The position numbers and the translations under genes are program-made. A DNA stretch of 64,000 bases from the NCBI RefSeq assembly GCF_000730605.1, contig NZ_BBIS01000008.1, positions 186,001 through 250,000 of the forward strand, written 5' to 3'. Every line of letters begins with the position of its first letter. The stretch's first letter is position 1. Source of the stretch: Pseudomonas monteilii NBRC 103158 = DSM 14164 (GTDB lineage: Bacteria > Pseudomonadota > Gammaproteobacteria > Pseudomonadales > Pseudomonadaceae). Below, one piece after another: positions 1 to 9,267 of the stretch. Under the pieces are notes generated by a model, which ran no database searches, was not told where the DNA came from, and saw nothing but the letters and a program-made list of their open reading frames with translations.

Positions 1-1
1 G

Positions 2-352
2 CCCGGGTGGCTGGCCCTCTCTGTTATCGCCGTCTGTATTGCCCACGCTGGCTGGGCCATTCCCCGACGTATCTTGTTGACGCATGAGCATGCCGTTGTT
101 GGCTTGCGCCGTGATGTGCGTGGCTGGCAGGTGCTCAGCCGTGCCCGTGGCTGGCAGCCGGTGCGTTTGTGCCGGGACAGCGTGGCGTTGCCGGGGCTGG
201 TGGTGTTGCGCTTTGAACGGGCAGGGCGCTGGTTGGGGCAGAGCCAATGCGTACCGAGGGATGCACTAGGGGCTGATGAGCACCGGCGCTTGCGGGTGCG
301 GTTGAAGTTCAGCCGGCGCAGGTGGGCAGAGGTGGGGGCGAGTCAGGGCTGA
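2..352 (+). CDS. YgfX-like membrane-associated protein, C-terminal part
   Basis: The frame is open from the window edge, so the start lies outside; about 116 residues are visible. The first visible residues are hydrophobic (PGWLALSVIAVCIAHAGWAI), consistent with the end of the membrane segment of the YgfX family, followed by a basic, W/R-rich soluble tail (GWQVLSRARGWQPVRL). In Pseudomonas a YgfX-like gene normally lies next to sdhE and convergent with nadB, and nadB is indeed the convergent neighbour here. The family is linked to succinate dehydrogenase flavinylation factors and to toxin-like claims in E. coli; the role here is inferred from context only. Confidence 0.6.
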   Translation, partial: PGWLALSVIAVCIAHAGWAIPRRILLTHEHAVVGLRRDVRGWQVLSRARGWQPVRLCRDSVALPGLVVLRFERAGRWLGQSQCVPRDALGADEHRRLRVRLKFSRRRWAEVGASQG

Positions 353-375
353 CAGGTGTTCGCCGTGGCAGCTTC

Positions 376-427
376 AGCGCCTGCGAGATCGAGCGCCGCG
401 CGGGCGGCGCTCGATCTCGCAGGCGCT
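376..427. terminator. Perfect 24-bp palindrome between convergent genes, likely bidirectional terminator
   Basis: Left arm 376-399 and right arm 404-427 are perfectly complementary around a 4-nt loop (400-403). It fills the gap between the ygfX-like stop (352) and the nadB stop (435). There is no clear T-tract on either side, so termination is an inference from position and stem strength. Confidence 0.6.
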
Positions 428-434
428 ACAACGT

Positions 435-2039
435 TCAGAGCGGGCTGAGGATGGTGTCCTTGGCCTCGTCCAGCATCCCAGGGTAGTCCAGGGTGTAATG
501 CAGCCCACGGCTTTCCTTGCGTTGCATGGCCGACAGGATCATCAACTCGGCAACCTGCGCCAGGTTGCGCAGTTCGATCAGGTCGCGGCTGACCTTGTAG
601 TTGCTGTAGAACTCGTCAATTTCATCCAGCAGCAGGCGAATGCGATGCTGCGCGCGTTGCAGGCGTTTGCTGGTGCGCACGATGCCGACATAGTCCCACA
701 TGAAACGCCGCAGTTCGTCCCAGTTATGCGCAATGATCACGTCCTCGTCCGAGTCGGTGACCTGGCTGGCGTCCCAACCCGGCAGGGCCTTGGGCATGGC
801 CACTGCCTCCAGGTTCGCCTGGATGTCGGCAGCGGCGGCCCGGCCATAGACGAAGCATTCCAGCAATGAGTTGCTGGCCATGCGGTTGGCGCCGTGCAGG
901 CCGGTGAAGCTGGTTTCGCCAATCGCGTACAAGCCCGGTACGTCGGTGTGGCCACGGTCGTCGACCATCACCCCGCCGCAGGTGTAGTGCGCGGCAGGCA
1001 CCACCGGGATCGGTTGGCGGGTGATGTCGATGCCAAACGCCAGGCAGCGCTCGTACACGGTGGGGAAATGGCTCTTGATGAAGTCTGCCGGCTTGTGGGT
1101 GATGTCCAGGTAGACGCAGTCCACGCCCAGGCGCTTCATCTCATGGTCGATGGCGCGGGCCACGATGTCGCGCGGGGCCAGTTCTTCGCGTGGGTCGAAG
1201 CGTGGCATGAAGCGTTCGCCGTTGGGCAGGCGCAGCAGTGCGCCTTCGCCGCGCAGGGCTTCGGTGACCAGGAAGCTCTTGGCCTGCGGGTGGTACAGGC
1301 AGGTCGGGTGGAACTGGTTGAACTCAAGGTTGGCCACCCGGCAACCCGCCCGCCAGGCCATGGCGATACCGTCACCGCAAGCGCCATCGGGGTTGCTGGT
1401 ATAGAGGTAGACCTTGGCCGCGCCACCGGTGGCCAGCACGGTGAAACGTGCGCCGAAGGTGTCTACCTCGCCGGTATTGCGGTTTAACACATAGGCGCCC
1501 AGGCAGCGTTCGCCAGGCAGGCCCAAGCGGCGTTCGGTGATCAGGTCGACCGCTACACGTTGCTCCAGCAGCTGTATGTTTGGGCGCAGGCGAGCCTGCT
1601 GCAGCAGCGTAGTGAAAATGGCCGCGCCGGTCGCATCGGCCGCGTGGATGATGCGCCGGTGGCTATGGCCGCCCTCACGGGTGAGATGAAACTCGAAACC
1701 GCCGTCATCAACGCTGTAGTGCTCGTCGCGGGTAAAGGGCACGCCTTGCTCGATCAGCCATTGAATGGCTTCCCGGCTGTGCTCGACGGTAAAGCGCACC
1801 GCCTCTTCGTTGCACAGGCCGCCGCCGGCATTGAGGGTGTCCTCGACATGCGACTGCACGGTATCGGTGTTGTCGAGCACCGCAGCGACCCCGCCCTGGG
1901 CCCAGAAGGTCGAGCCGTTGGCCAGGTCGCCCTTGCTGAGCACGGCAACGCGCAGGTGGCTGGGAAGGTTAAGTGCCAGGCTGAGACCGGCGGCACCGCT
2001 GCCGATCACCAGGACATCATGTTGGAATTGTTGGCTCAT
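435..2039 (-). CDS. nadB: L-aspartate oxidase
   Basis: Flavoenzyme that oxidises L-aspartate to iminoaspartate, the first step of de novo NAD synthesis with NadA. 534 residues, the usual length. An N-terminal dinucleotide-binding motif [13 protein letters not shown] (about residues 11-23) binds FAD; the family segment [13 protein letters not shown] follows at about 43-55, and the succinate dehydrogenase/fumarate reductase-type motif [20 protein letters not shown] lies near residues 380-400. The C-terminal helical domain is intact. It is divergent from algU, as in other pseudomonads, where nadB and algU are neighbours. Confidence 0.97.
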   Translation of the reverse strand: MSQQFQHDVLVIGSGAAGLSLALNLPSHLRVAVLSKGDLANGSTFWAQGGVAAVLDNTDTVQSHVEDTLNAGGGLCNEEAVRFTVEHSREAIQWLIEQGVPFTRDEHYSVDDGGFEFHLTREGGHSHRRIIHAADATGAAIFTTLLQQARLRPNIQLLEQRVAVDLITERRLGLPGERCLGAYVLNRNTGEVDTFGARFTVLATGGAAKVYLYTSNPDGACGDGIAMAWRAGCRVANLEFNQFHPTCLYHPQAKSFLVTEALRGEGALLRLPNGERFMPRFDPREELAPRDIVARAIDHEMKRLGVDCVYLDITHKPADFIKSHFPTVYERCLAFGIDITRQPIPVVPAAHYTCGGVMVDDRGHTDVPGLYAIGETSFTGLHGANRMASNSLLECFVYGRAAAADIQANLEAVAMPKALPGWDASQVTDSDEDVIIAHNWDELRRFMWDYVGIVRTSKRLQRAQHRIRLLLDEIDEFYSNYKVSRDLIELRNLAQVAELMILSAMQRKESRGLHYTLDYPGMLDEAKDTILSPL

Positions 2040-2387
2040 GTCGGGACACTAGTAATCTTTGGAAGGGGCGCGGCACAATAGTCACGCGCAGATGGCATTG
2101 TGAAACTATCGTTAAACTTGGCCGGGATGCCTTTATAGCAGCCCGGGGTGGCCAATTTCCATGCCACTTGCCAGGTTGCGGCAACCTTTGTGGGAACTTT
2201 CCGACATGGCCGGAAATCCTATGAAGGCTGCCCGCACGCCACAATTTGCCGCGGCGACGCAGGGCGGCAGGCCTGTCCGGGCTGTCTCTGCGTATTCGAA
2301 ACCTGATTATCGACGTAGCCGGCCGTGTCCGCGCCGCGTCTTCCGTGCAAGCCGACCAAGGGCTGCAGGAAACTTGCTTGGAGGGGA
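2040..2387. other. nadB-algU divergent intergenic region
   Basis: About 430 bases separate the nadB start (2039) from the algU start. The AlgU autoregulatory promoter lies at its algU end. The rest should hold the nadB promoter and upstream algU promoters; I could not assign further boxes. A frame open across 2161-2526 lacks a ribosome-binding site and resembles no protein I know. Confidence 0.5.
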
Positions 2388-2414
2388 GAACTTTTGCGTA
2401 AAGCCCGAGTCTAT
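2388..2414 (+). promoter_or_regulatory. AlgU (sigma-E/22) autoregulatory promoter
   Basis: GAACTT at 2388-2393, a 16-base spacer, then TCTAT at 2410-2414. This matches the AlgU promoter consensus GAACTT-N16/17-TCtga and closely resembles the known P. aeruginosa algU promoter. It lies about 60 bases upstream of the algU start, as expected for autoregulation of the operon. Confidence 0.85.
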
Positions 2415-2473
2415 GGTTGCAAGCCTGAACGATCGCTGTTGCAACGCTCCTTCGAGTTTATCGAGGAGTGTTC

Positions 2474-3055
2474 ATGCTAACCCAGGAAGAGGATCAGCAG
2501 CTTGTCGAGCGCGTGCAGCGCGGTGACAGGCGAGCGTTCGATCTGTTGGTGCTGAAGTATCAGCACAAGATTCTCGGGTTGATCGTGCGGTTCGTTCACG
2601 ATACCCACGAGGCCCAGGATGTGGCGCAGGAAGCCTTTATCAAGGCCTACCGTGCGCTTGGCAACTTTCGCGGTGACAGTGCGTTTTATACCTGGCTGTA
2701 CCGTATCGCCATCAACACGGCGAAGAATTACCTGGTGTCCCGTGGAAGACGGCCGCCAGACAGTGATGTGAGCTCCGAGGATGCGGAGTTTTACGACGGC
2801 GATCATGGCCTCAAGGATCTCGAGTCCCCAGAGCGCTCGTTGTTGCGGGATGAAATCGAAGGCACCGTCCATCGCACCATCCAGCAACTGCCCGAAGATT
2901 TGCGTACGGCACTGACCCTGCGCGAGTTCGACGGACTGAGTTACGAAGACATTGCCAGTGTCATGCAATGTCCGGTGGGTACCGTGCGCTCTCGAATCTT
3001 CCGCGCTCGGGAGGCCATAGACAAAGCCCTGCAGCCGTTGTTGCAGGAAACCTGA
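2474..3055 (+). CDS. algU: RNA polymerase sigma factor AlgU (sigma-22, RpoE family)
   Basis: Extracytoplasmic-function sigma factor controlling envelope stress, alginate and other exopolysaccharide genes. 193 residues from ATG 2474; GAGGAG at 2463-2468 ends 5 bases before this ATG, which favours it over the in-frame GTG at 2468. Region 2 is visible in DAQEAFIKAYRALGNFRGDS-like sequence (QDVAQEAFIKAYRALGNF) and region 4 in LREFDGLSYEDIASVMQCPVG plus TVRSRIFRAREAI. It heads the algU-mucA-mucB operon and is held inactive at the inner membrane by MucA. Confidence 0.97.
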   Translation: MLTQEEDQQLVERVQRGDRRAFDLLVLKYQHKILGLIVRFVHDTHEAQDVAQEAFIKAYRALGNFRGDSAFYTWLYRIAINTAKNYLVSRGRRPPDSDVSSEDAEFYDGDHGLKDLESPERSLLRDEIEGTVHRTIQQLPEDLRTALTLREFDGLSYEDIASVMQCPVGTVRSRIFRAREAIDKALQPLLQET

Positions 3056-3086
3056 GACAGCGGCGACAGCCAAGAGAGGAACCGCC

Positions 3087-3677
3087 ATGAGTCGTGAAGC
3101 TTTGCAGGAATCGCTGTCCGCGGTGATGGATAACGAAGCGGACGAACTGGAATTGCGTCGGGTGTTGAACGCCGTCGACGATGCCGAAACCCGTGCCACC
3201 TGGTCGCGTTACCAGGTGGCCCGTGCAGCCATGCACAAGGAGCTGCTGCTGCCTAACCTGGATATCGCCTCGGCGGTGTCTGCTGCGCTGGCTGACGAAG
3301 CGGTGCCGGCCAAGGTCAAGAAAGGCCCGTGGCGCAGCATTGGCCGCCTGGCTGTAGCGGCTTCGGTCACCGTTGCGGTGCTCGCCGGTGTACGCATGTA
3401 CAACCAGGACGAGATCACCGGTGCGGAGCTTGCAGCCCAGCAGCCTGCCCAGCAAGGCCTGAGCGTGCCACAAGCACAAGGCCCGGCCGTTTTGGCAGGC
3501 TATAGTGAGAGCAGTGAGCAACCGACCGGGCCAATGGCCAACGGCGTGCTGCAGAACCAAGCCGGCTGGGATCAGCGTCTGCCAGGCTACCTGCGCCAGC
3601 ATGCGCAGGAATCTGCGCTCAAGGGCACTGAAACCGCATTGCCTTACGCCCGCGCTGCCAGCCTGGAAAACCGTTAA
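3087..3677 (+). CDS. mucA: Anti-sigma factor MucA (RseA family)
   Basis: Inner-membrane anti-sigma factor that binds AlgU in the cytoplasm and MucB in the periplasm; regulated proteolysis (AlgW, MucP, ClpXP) releases AlgU. 196 residues. The N-terminal sigma-binding domain (MSREALQESLSAVMDNEADE) is followed by one membrane segment near residues 85-105 (IGRLAVAASVTVAVLAGVRM) and a Gln/Ala-rich periplasmic tail. It is full length, with no truncation of the kind that makes P. aeruginosa mucoid. It starts 31 bases after algU. Confidence 0.95.
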   Translation: MSREALQESLSAVMDNEADELELRRVLNAVDDAETRATWSRYQVARAAMHKELLLPNLDIASAVSAALADEAVPAKVKKGPWRSIGRLAVAASVTVAVLAGVRMYNQDEITGAELAAQQPAQQGLSVPQAQGPAVLAGYSESSEQPTGPMANGVLQNQAGWDQRLPGYLRQHAQESALKGTETALPYARAASLENR

Positions 3678-3689
3678 GTAAGGAGGATC

Positions 3690-4652
3690 ATGCGCGCGCT
3701 ACCTCTGTTGTCGCTGCTGATTGGCAGCTGCGTGATGGTGCCAGCATTGGCGGCCAACTCCTCGCCCCAAGCGAGTGAGTGGCTAAACAAGCTGGCACAG
3801 GCCGAGCAAAAGCTGAGCTACCAAGGCTCTTTCGTCTACGAGCGCAACGGCAGCTTCTCTTCCCACGATATCTGGCACCGGGTCGAGGACGGCAAGGTCA
3901 GCGAGCGGCTGCTGCAGCTCGATGGCGCCGCCCAGGAAATCGTGCATGTGGATGGGAGGGTGGAGTGTGTCAGTGGGACCTTGGTCAGCAGTGTCGCGGC
4001 ACCGCCAGACACCGCGCCGCGTGTGCTTGATCCGCTGAAACTGATGGGCTGGTACGATTTGAGCGTGGCGGGCAAGTCACGGGTCGCCGGGCGCGACGCC
4101 GTGATCGTGACGCTCACGCCCCGCGACCAGCACCGCTATGCCTTCGAACTGCACCTGGACCGTAATACCGGCCTGCCACTGCGCTCGTTGATGCTCAACG
4201 ACAAAGGGCAGTTGCTGGAGCGCTTCCAGATGACCCGCCTCGATACCGATGAGCCGCCTGGCGACGATGACTTGCGCCCCAGCGCTGCCTGCAAGCCTGT
4301 GCAGCATGGCGCGCCCGTCAGCAATGGCAGTGTTGCTGGCTGGCGCTCGGACTGGCTGCCGCCCGGGTTCGAACTGGTCAACAGCTCGGTACGCCGCGAC
4401 CCCAAACACAACAGTTCGGTCAGCAGCCTGATGTATGACGATGGCCTCGCACGTTTTTCCGTGTTCCTCGAACCGGTGAACGATGATGGCGGCACCGACA
4501 TGCGCACCCAGCTCGGCCCGACTTCGGCTGTTTCGCGTCGCCTGAATACGCCAAAGGGCAAGGTGATGGTGACCGTGGTGGGGGAAATTCCGCTCGGTAC
4601 GGCAGAACGCGTCGCTTTGTCGATGCGCCCTCAGGATGCCAAGGCGCGCTAG
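3690..4652 (+). CDS. mucB: Periplasmic sigma-E regulator MucB (RseB)
   Basis: Periplasmic protein that binds MucA and shields it from site-1 protease; lipid-like signals release it. 320 residues with a signal peptide (MRALPLLSLLIGSCVMVPALA, about residues 1-21), then the MucB/RseB N-terminal lipoprotein-like domain and a smaller C-terminal domain. AGGAGG at about 3680-3685 precedes ATG 3690; the gene begins 12 bases after mucA, so the two are cotranscribed. Confidence 0.95.
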   Translation: MRALPLLSLLIGSCVMVPALAANSSPQASEWLNKLAQAEQKLSYQGSFVYERNGSFSSHDIWHRVEDGKVSERLLQLDGAAQEIVHVDGRVECVSGTLVSSVAAPPDTAPRVLDPLKLMGWYDLSVAGKSRVAGRDAVIVTLTPRDQHRYAFELHLDRNTGLPLRSLMLNDKGQLLERFQMTRLDTDEPPGDDDLRPSAACKPVQHGAPVSNGSVAGWRSDWLPPGFELVNSSVRRDPKHNSSVSSLMYDDGLARFSVFLEPVNDDGGTDMRTQLGPTSAVSRRLNTPKGKVMVTVVGEIPLGTAERVALSMRPQDAKAR

Positions 4653-4831
4653 TGATGGCGCGCGTTTGCGGGCCGTGCCAAGGCAGGCGGACATACGGCT
4701 GAAATGAAATTAAAGCATTGTCATTTGCAATCCACCGGCAAATTTTCTATAGGTCAGGCTTTCAGGAGCCTGGCCTTTACTGCTTTGTGCAGGGGTCTTT
4801 CTAAACTACCGCTCGTTGTGACGGGAGCCGT
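4653..4831 (+). promoter_or_regulatory. mucB-mucD gap with attenuator-like hairpin; mucC absent
   Basis: In P. aeruginosa a mucC gene lies between mucB and mucD. Here the 179-base gap has no room for it. The gap holds an imperfect 9-bp stem (4752-4760 with 4767-4775, one G-U pair) followed by TTTACTGCTTT, which could act as a partial terminator, so mucD may be transcribed at a different level or from its own promoter. Confidence 0.45.
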
Positions 4832-6262
4832 ATGTCAATACCACGTTTGAAATCCTACCTAACGATGTTCGCCGCCGTGCTGATGCTTGGCCAGGTGCTC
4901 ACCGCCCAGGCCGAGGAAGCCCTGCCGGACTTCACCACCCTGGTCGAGCAGGCCTCGCCGGCCGTGGTCAACATCAGTACCAAGCAGAAGCTGCCCGACC
5001 GCGTCGCCGTCGGGCAGATGCCGGACCTGGAAGGCCTGCCGCCGATGTTCCGCGAGTTCTTCGAGCGCAACATGCCGCAGCAGCCGCGTTCGCCGCGTGG
5101 TGACCGTCAGCGCGAGGCGCAGTCGCTGGGCTCGGGCTTCATCATTTCCAGCGATGGCTACGTGCTGACCAACAACCATGTGGTGGCCGATGCCGACGAG
5201 ATCATCGTCCGCCTGTCGGACCGCAGCGAGCTGCAGGCCAAGCTGGTCGGCACCGACCCGCGCACCGACGTGGCGCTGCTCAAGGTCGAAGGCAAGAACC
5301 TGCCGACGGTCAAGTTGGGTGACTCCGAGAAGCTCAAGGTGGGCGAATGGGTATTGGCCATCGGTTCGCCGTTCGGCTTCGACCATTCGGTGACCAAAGG
5401 TATCGTCAGCGCCAAGGGCCGTACCTTGCCAAACGACACCTATGTACCGTTCATCCAGACTGACGTGGCCATCAACCCGGGGAACTCCGGCGGCCCGCTG
5501 TTCAACATGAAGGGCGAAGTGGTGGGTATCAACTCGCAGATCTTCACCCGCTCCGGTGGCTTCATGGGTCTGTCGTTCGCCATCCCGATCGATGTGGCGA
5601 TCGATGTGTCCAACCAGCTGAAGAAAGACGGTAAGGTCAGCCGCGGCTGGCTGGGCGTGGTCATCCAGGAGGTCAACAAGGACCTGGCGGAATCCTTCGG
5701 CCTGGACAAACCGGCCGGTGCCCTGGTGGCCCAGGTGCTGGAAAACGGCCCGGCAGCCAAGGGCGGCCTGCAGGTGGGCGACGTGATCCTGAGCATGAAC
5801 GGTCAGCCAATCATCATGTCGGCCGACCTGCCACACCTGGTCGGCGGCCTCAAGGATGGCGAGAAGGCCAAGCTGGAAATCATCCGCAACGGCAAGCGCC
5901 AGACCCTGGACATCAGCGTCGGCGCGCTGCCGGACGATGATGCCGACATCGGCACCGGTGCCGATGGCAGTGCAGAGCGCAGCAGTAATCGTCTGGGTGT
6001 GTCGGTCGCCGACCTGACCGCCGAGCAGAAGAAATCCCTGGAGCTCAAAGGCGGTGTGGTCATCAAGGAAGTGCAGGATGGCCCGGCAGCGCTGATTGGT
6101 CTGCGTCCGGGTGATGTCATCAGCCACCTGAACAACCAGGCCATCGGTTCGGCCAAAGAGTTCACCGAAATCGCCAAGGAGCTGCCGAAGAACCGTTCGG
6201 TGTCGATGCGCGTGCTGCGTCAGGGCCGTGCCAGCTTCATCACCTTCAAGCTCGCTGAATAA
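4832..6262 (+). CDS. mucD: Periplasmic serine protease/chaperone MucD (DegP/HtrA family)
   Basis: Degrades or holds misfolded periplasmic proteins and dampens AlgU activation. 476 residues: signal peptide to about residue 27 (LTAQAEEA), trypsin-like domain with the catalytic triad visible as His116 (TNNHVVAD), Asp146 (DPRTDVALL) and Ser219 (NPGNSGGPL), then two PDZ domains (from about 265, GWLGVVIQEV, and about 385, RLGVSVADL). All catalytic residues are present. It follows mucB after a 179-base gap and is followed by a strong terminator. Confidence 0.95.
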   Translation: MSIPRLKSYLTMFAAVLMLGQVLTAQAEEALPDFTTLVEQASPAVVNISTKQKLPDRVAVGQMPDLEGLPPMFREFFERNMPQQPRSPRGDRQREAQSLGSGFIISSDGYVLTNNHVVADADEIIVRLSDRSELQAKLVGTDPRTDVALLKVEGKNLPTVKLGDSEKLKVGEWVLAIGSPFGFDHSVTKGIVSAKGRTLPNDTYVPFIQTDVAINPGNSGGPLFNMKGEVVGINSQIFTRSGGFMGLSFAIPIDVAIDVSNQLKKDGKVSRGWLGVVIQEVNKDLAESFGLDKPAGALVAQVLENGPAAKGGLQVGDVILSMNGQPIIMSADLPHLVGGLKDGEKAKLEIIRNGKRQTLDISVGALPDDDADIGTGADGSAERSSNRLGVSVADLTAEQKKSLELKGGVVIKEVQDGPAALIGLRPGDVISHLNNQAIGSAKEFTEIAKELPKNRSVSMRVLRQGRASFITFKLAE

Positions 6263-6280
6263 GCGGTCTGGCAAGGGAGA

Positions 6281-6305
6281 AAGGGCAGCTACGGCTGCCC
6301 TTTTT
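6281..6305 (+). terminator. Rho-independent terminator after mucD
   Basis: GGGCAGC (6283-6289), loop TACG, GCTGCCC (6294-6300), then TTTTT. Ends the algU-mucABD transcription unit ahead of lepA. Confidence 0.85.
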
Positions 6306-6443
6306 CATGATTATTCACAATTGGACGGTGGATTGCTGTGTACAGTCGGACAGAGGAATCTCCCATATCCCGGCAGCTTGAGGTACAATTCCCGGCTATT
6401 TTTCGGCGGGCGTCCGGCTCGCAGCCTTTTCGAGTGTTGACCC

Positions 6444-8244
6444 GTGAGTGATTTGAGTCATATCCGCAATTTCTCCATCATCGCCCACATCGACCATGGC
6501 AAGTCGACGCTGGCCGACCGTTTCATCCAGATGTGCGGTGGCCTGTCGGCACGCGAAATGGAAGCCCAGGTGCTTGATTCCATGGACCTGGAGCGTGAAC
6601 GCGGTATCACCATCAAGGCCCACAGCGTCACGCTGCACTACTAAGGCGCAGGACGGCAAGACCTACCAGCTGAACTTCATTGACACCCCCGGCCACGTCG
6701 ACTTCACCTACGAAGTCTCGCGCTCGCTGGCGGCCTGTGAAGGTGCGCTGCTGGTCGTCGACGCCGGCCAGGGCGTAGAGGCCCAGTCCGTGGCCAACTG
6801 CTACACCGCCATCGAGCAGGGCCTGGAGGTCATGCCGGTGCTGAACAAGATGGACCTGCCCCAGGCCGACCCGGACCGCGTCAAGGACGAGATCGAGAAG
6901 ATCATCGGCATCGACGCTACCGACGCCGTGGCCTGCAGTGCCAAAAGCGGCATGGGCGTGGACGAGGTGCTCGAGCGCCTGGTTCACTCCATTCCTGCAC
7001 CCGAGGGCGAGATCGATGCCCCGCTGCAAGCGCTGATCATCGACTCCTGGTTCGACAACTACCTGGGCGTGGTCTCGCTGGTGCGCGTGCGTCAGGGCCG
7101 CGTCAAGAAGGGTGACAAGATCCTGGTCAAGTCCACCGGCAAGGTGCACCTGGTCGACAGCGTGGGTGTATTCACCCCGAAACACACCCAGACCGCAGAC
7201 CTGAAAGCCGGCGAAGTAGGCTTCATCATCGCCAGCATCAAGGACATTCACGGTGCCCCTGTGGGTGACACCCTGACCCTGTCCTCGACCCCTGAGGTCG
7301 AAGTGCTGCCAGGCTTCAAGAAGATCCAGCCGCAGGTTTACGCCGGCCTGTTCCCGGTCAGTTCCGACGACTTCGAAGACTTCCGCGATGCCCTGCAGAA
7401 GCTGACCCTGAACGACTCGTCGCTGCAGTACATGCCGGAAAGCTCTGACGCCCTGGGCTTCGGCTTCCGTTGCGGCTTCCTTGGCATGCTGCACATGGAA
7501 ATCATCCAGGAGCGCCTGGAGCGCGAATACGACCTGGACCTGATCACTACCGCACCTAGCGTGATCTACGAGCTGGAGCTGAAAACCGGCGAAACCATCG
7601 TTGTCGACAACCCGTCGAAGCTGCCAGACGTATCGGCTGTGGCCGACTTCCGTGAGCCGATCGTCACCGCGACCATTCTGGTACCGCAAGAGCACCTGGG
7701 TAACGTCATCACCCTGTGCATCGAGAAGCGTGGCGTGCAGCGCGACATGCAGTTCCTCGGCAGCCAGGTTCAGGTGCGTTACGACATGCCGATGAACGAA
7801 GTGGTACTGGACTTCTTCGACCGCCTCAAGTCCACCAGCCGCGGCTATGCTTCGCTGGACTATCATTTCGACCGCTACCAGTCGGCCAACCTGGTCAAGC
7901 TGGATGTACTGATCAACGGCGACAAGGTCGATGCCCTGGCATTGATCGTGCACCGCGACAACGCGGCCTATAAAGGCCGTGCGTTGACCGAAAAGATGAA
8001 GGAACTGATCCCTCGGCAGATGTTCGACGTGGCGATCCAGGCAGCTATCGGCGGCCAGATCATCGCGCGGACAACCGTCAAGGCGCTCAGAAAGAACGTA
8101 CTGGCCAAGTGCTACGGCGGTGACGTCAGCCGTAAGAAGAAACTGCTGGAGAAGCAGAAGGCCGGTAAGAAACGCATGAAACAGGTGGGTAACGTGGAGA
8201 TTCCACAAGAAGCCTTCCTCGCCGTGCTCAGGTTGGATAGCTAG
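6444..8244 (+). pseudogene. lepA: Elongation factor 4 (LepA), frameshifted after codon 66
   Basis: Ribosome-associated GTPase. From GTG 6444 the frame encodes [20 protein letters not shown] with an intact P-loop (AHIDHGKST), then meets TAA at 6642-6644. The rest of LepA continues without interruption in the next frame from AAG at 6643 ([20 protein letters not shown]) to the stop at 8244. One extra base within 6639-6642 (TACTAAG where TACAAG is expected) explains this: removing it restores 599 residues, the normal family length, through G3 (DTPGH), NKMD, domains II-V and the C-terminal LepA domain. It is either a true recent mutation, since lepA is dispensable in many bacteria, or a sequencing/assembly error. 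lepB follows after 5 bases. Confidence 0.9.
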
Positions 8245-8249
8245 GTCCT

Positions 8250-9104
8250 ATGTCGCTAAATTTCCCGCTGTTGCTAGTCATCGCCGTCTTCGTATGCGGT
8301 CTGCTGGGCTTGATCGACCTGCTGTTCCTGGCCCCGCGCCGGCGCGCAGCAATCGCCAACTACCAGGGCAGCGTCAGCCAGCCCGAGATGGCCGTGGTCG
8401 AGCGCCTGAACAAGGAACCGCTGCTGGTCGAGTACGGCAAGTCGTTCTTTCCGGTGCTGTTCATCGTGCTGGTGCTGCGCTCGTTCCTGGTCGAGCCGTT
8501 CCAGATCCCTTCGGGGTCGATGAAACCGACCCTGGAAGTGGGCGACTTCATCCTGGTGAACAAGTTCTCGTACGGCATTCGTTTGCCGGTGATCGACAAG
8601 AAGGTCATCGAGGTCGGTGACCCGCAACGCGGTGATGTAATGGTGTTCCGCTACCCGAGCGACCCGAACGTCAACTACATCAAGCGTGTGGTTGGCTTGC
8701 CGGGTGATGTGGTTCGTTACACCAACGACAAGCGGCTGTTCGTCAACGGCCAGCCGATTGCCGAACAACTGGTGGGCACCGAGCCAGGTACCTTGGGCAG
8801 CGCCGAGCTGTACAAGGAAAAACTCGGCGAGGCCGAACACCTGATCCGCAAGGAAATGAGCCGTTACCGCATGCCGCCGGACCAGCAATGGACCGTGCCG
8901 GCAGGCCATTACTTCATGATGGGCGACAACCGCGACAATTCCAACGACAGCCGTTTCTGGGATGACCCAAACATTCCCAAGGAGCTGCACGGCATGGTTC
9001 CGGACCGGAACATCGTCGGCAAGGCCTTTGCGGTGTGGATGAGCTGGCCAGAACCCAAGCTCAGCCACCTGCCCAACCTGTCGCGGGTTGGCCTGATCCA
9101 TTGA
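8250..9104 (+). CDS. lepB: Signal peptidase I
   Basis: Membrane serine protease that removes signal peptides from exported proteins. 284 residues with an N-terminal membrane segment (residues 5-28) and a second at about 66-79. The catalytic Ser90 lies in IPSGSMKPTL and the general base Lys145 in NYIKRVVGLPGD; the family box GDNRDNSNDSR lies near residue 230. It follows lepA by 5 bases as in E. coli, so translation from lepA mRNA may be affected by the upstream frameshift. Confidence 0.97.
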   Translation: MSLNFPLLLVIAVFVCGLLGLIDLLFLAPRRRAAIANYQGSVSQPEMAVVERLNKEPLLVEYGKSFFPVLFIVLVLRSFLVEPFQIPSGSMKPTLEVGDFILVNKFSYGIRLPVIDKKVIEVGDPQRGDVMVFRYPSDPNVNYIKRVVGLPGDVVRYTNDKRLFVNGQPIAEQLVGTEPGTLGSAELYKEKLGEAEHLIRKEMSRYRMPPDQQWTVPAGHYFMMGDNRDNSNDSRFWDDPNIPKELHGMVPDRNIVGKAFAVWMSWPEPKLSHLPNLSRVGLIH

Positions 9105-9111
9105 TACCCAT

Positions 9112-9134
9112 CGGCGCTGTCCAGCAGACAGCGC
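9112..9134 (+). terminator. Hairpin between lepB and rnc
   Basis: GGCGCTGT (9112-9119) pairs with ACAGCGCC (9127-9134). No T-tract follows, so it may be an attenuator or a processing stem rather than a full terminator. The lepB-rnc gap is 163 bases with no gene; some pseudomonads carry a small DUF4845 gene here, which is absent. Confidence 0.45.
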
Positions 9135-9267
9135 CGAATGCATTTCTGACATAGGCTGTGTTCTCAGGGATCGGGAGATTCGCCGCACATCGCGTGGCGA
9201 ACCACAGCCAAACAGTCTTTCAGGATGTTGATTTGAACAACGCGTTGAACAACGAACGGGTGGCCGC

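Noticed and set aside
2161..2526. Possible small gene upstream of algU
   Set aside because: It runs through the AlgU promoter and into algU, has no ribosome-binding site and resembles no family.
4859..6274. 471-codon minus-strand frame across mucD
   Set aside because: Fully antisense to mucD, which has all catalytic motifs.
6639..6646. Programmed +1 frameshift in lepA
   Set aside because: No slippery codon able to re-pair in the +1 frame, no stimulatory Shine-Dalgarno-like element at the right distance, and lepA is not known to use recoding. A plain insertion or sequence error is simpler.
6628..8208. 526-codon minus-strand frame across lepA
   Set aside because: Antisense to intact LepA coding sequence; composition typical of an antisense frame.
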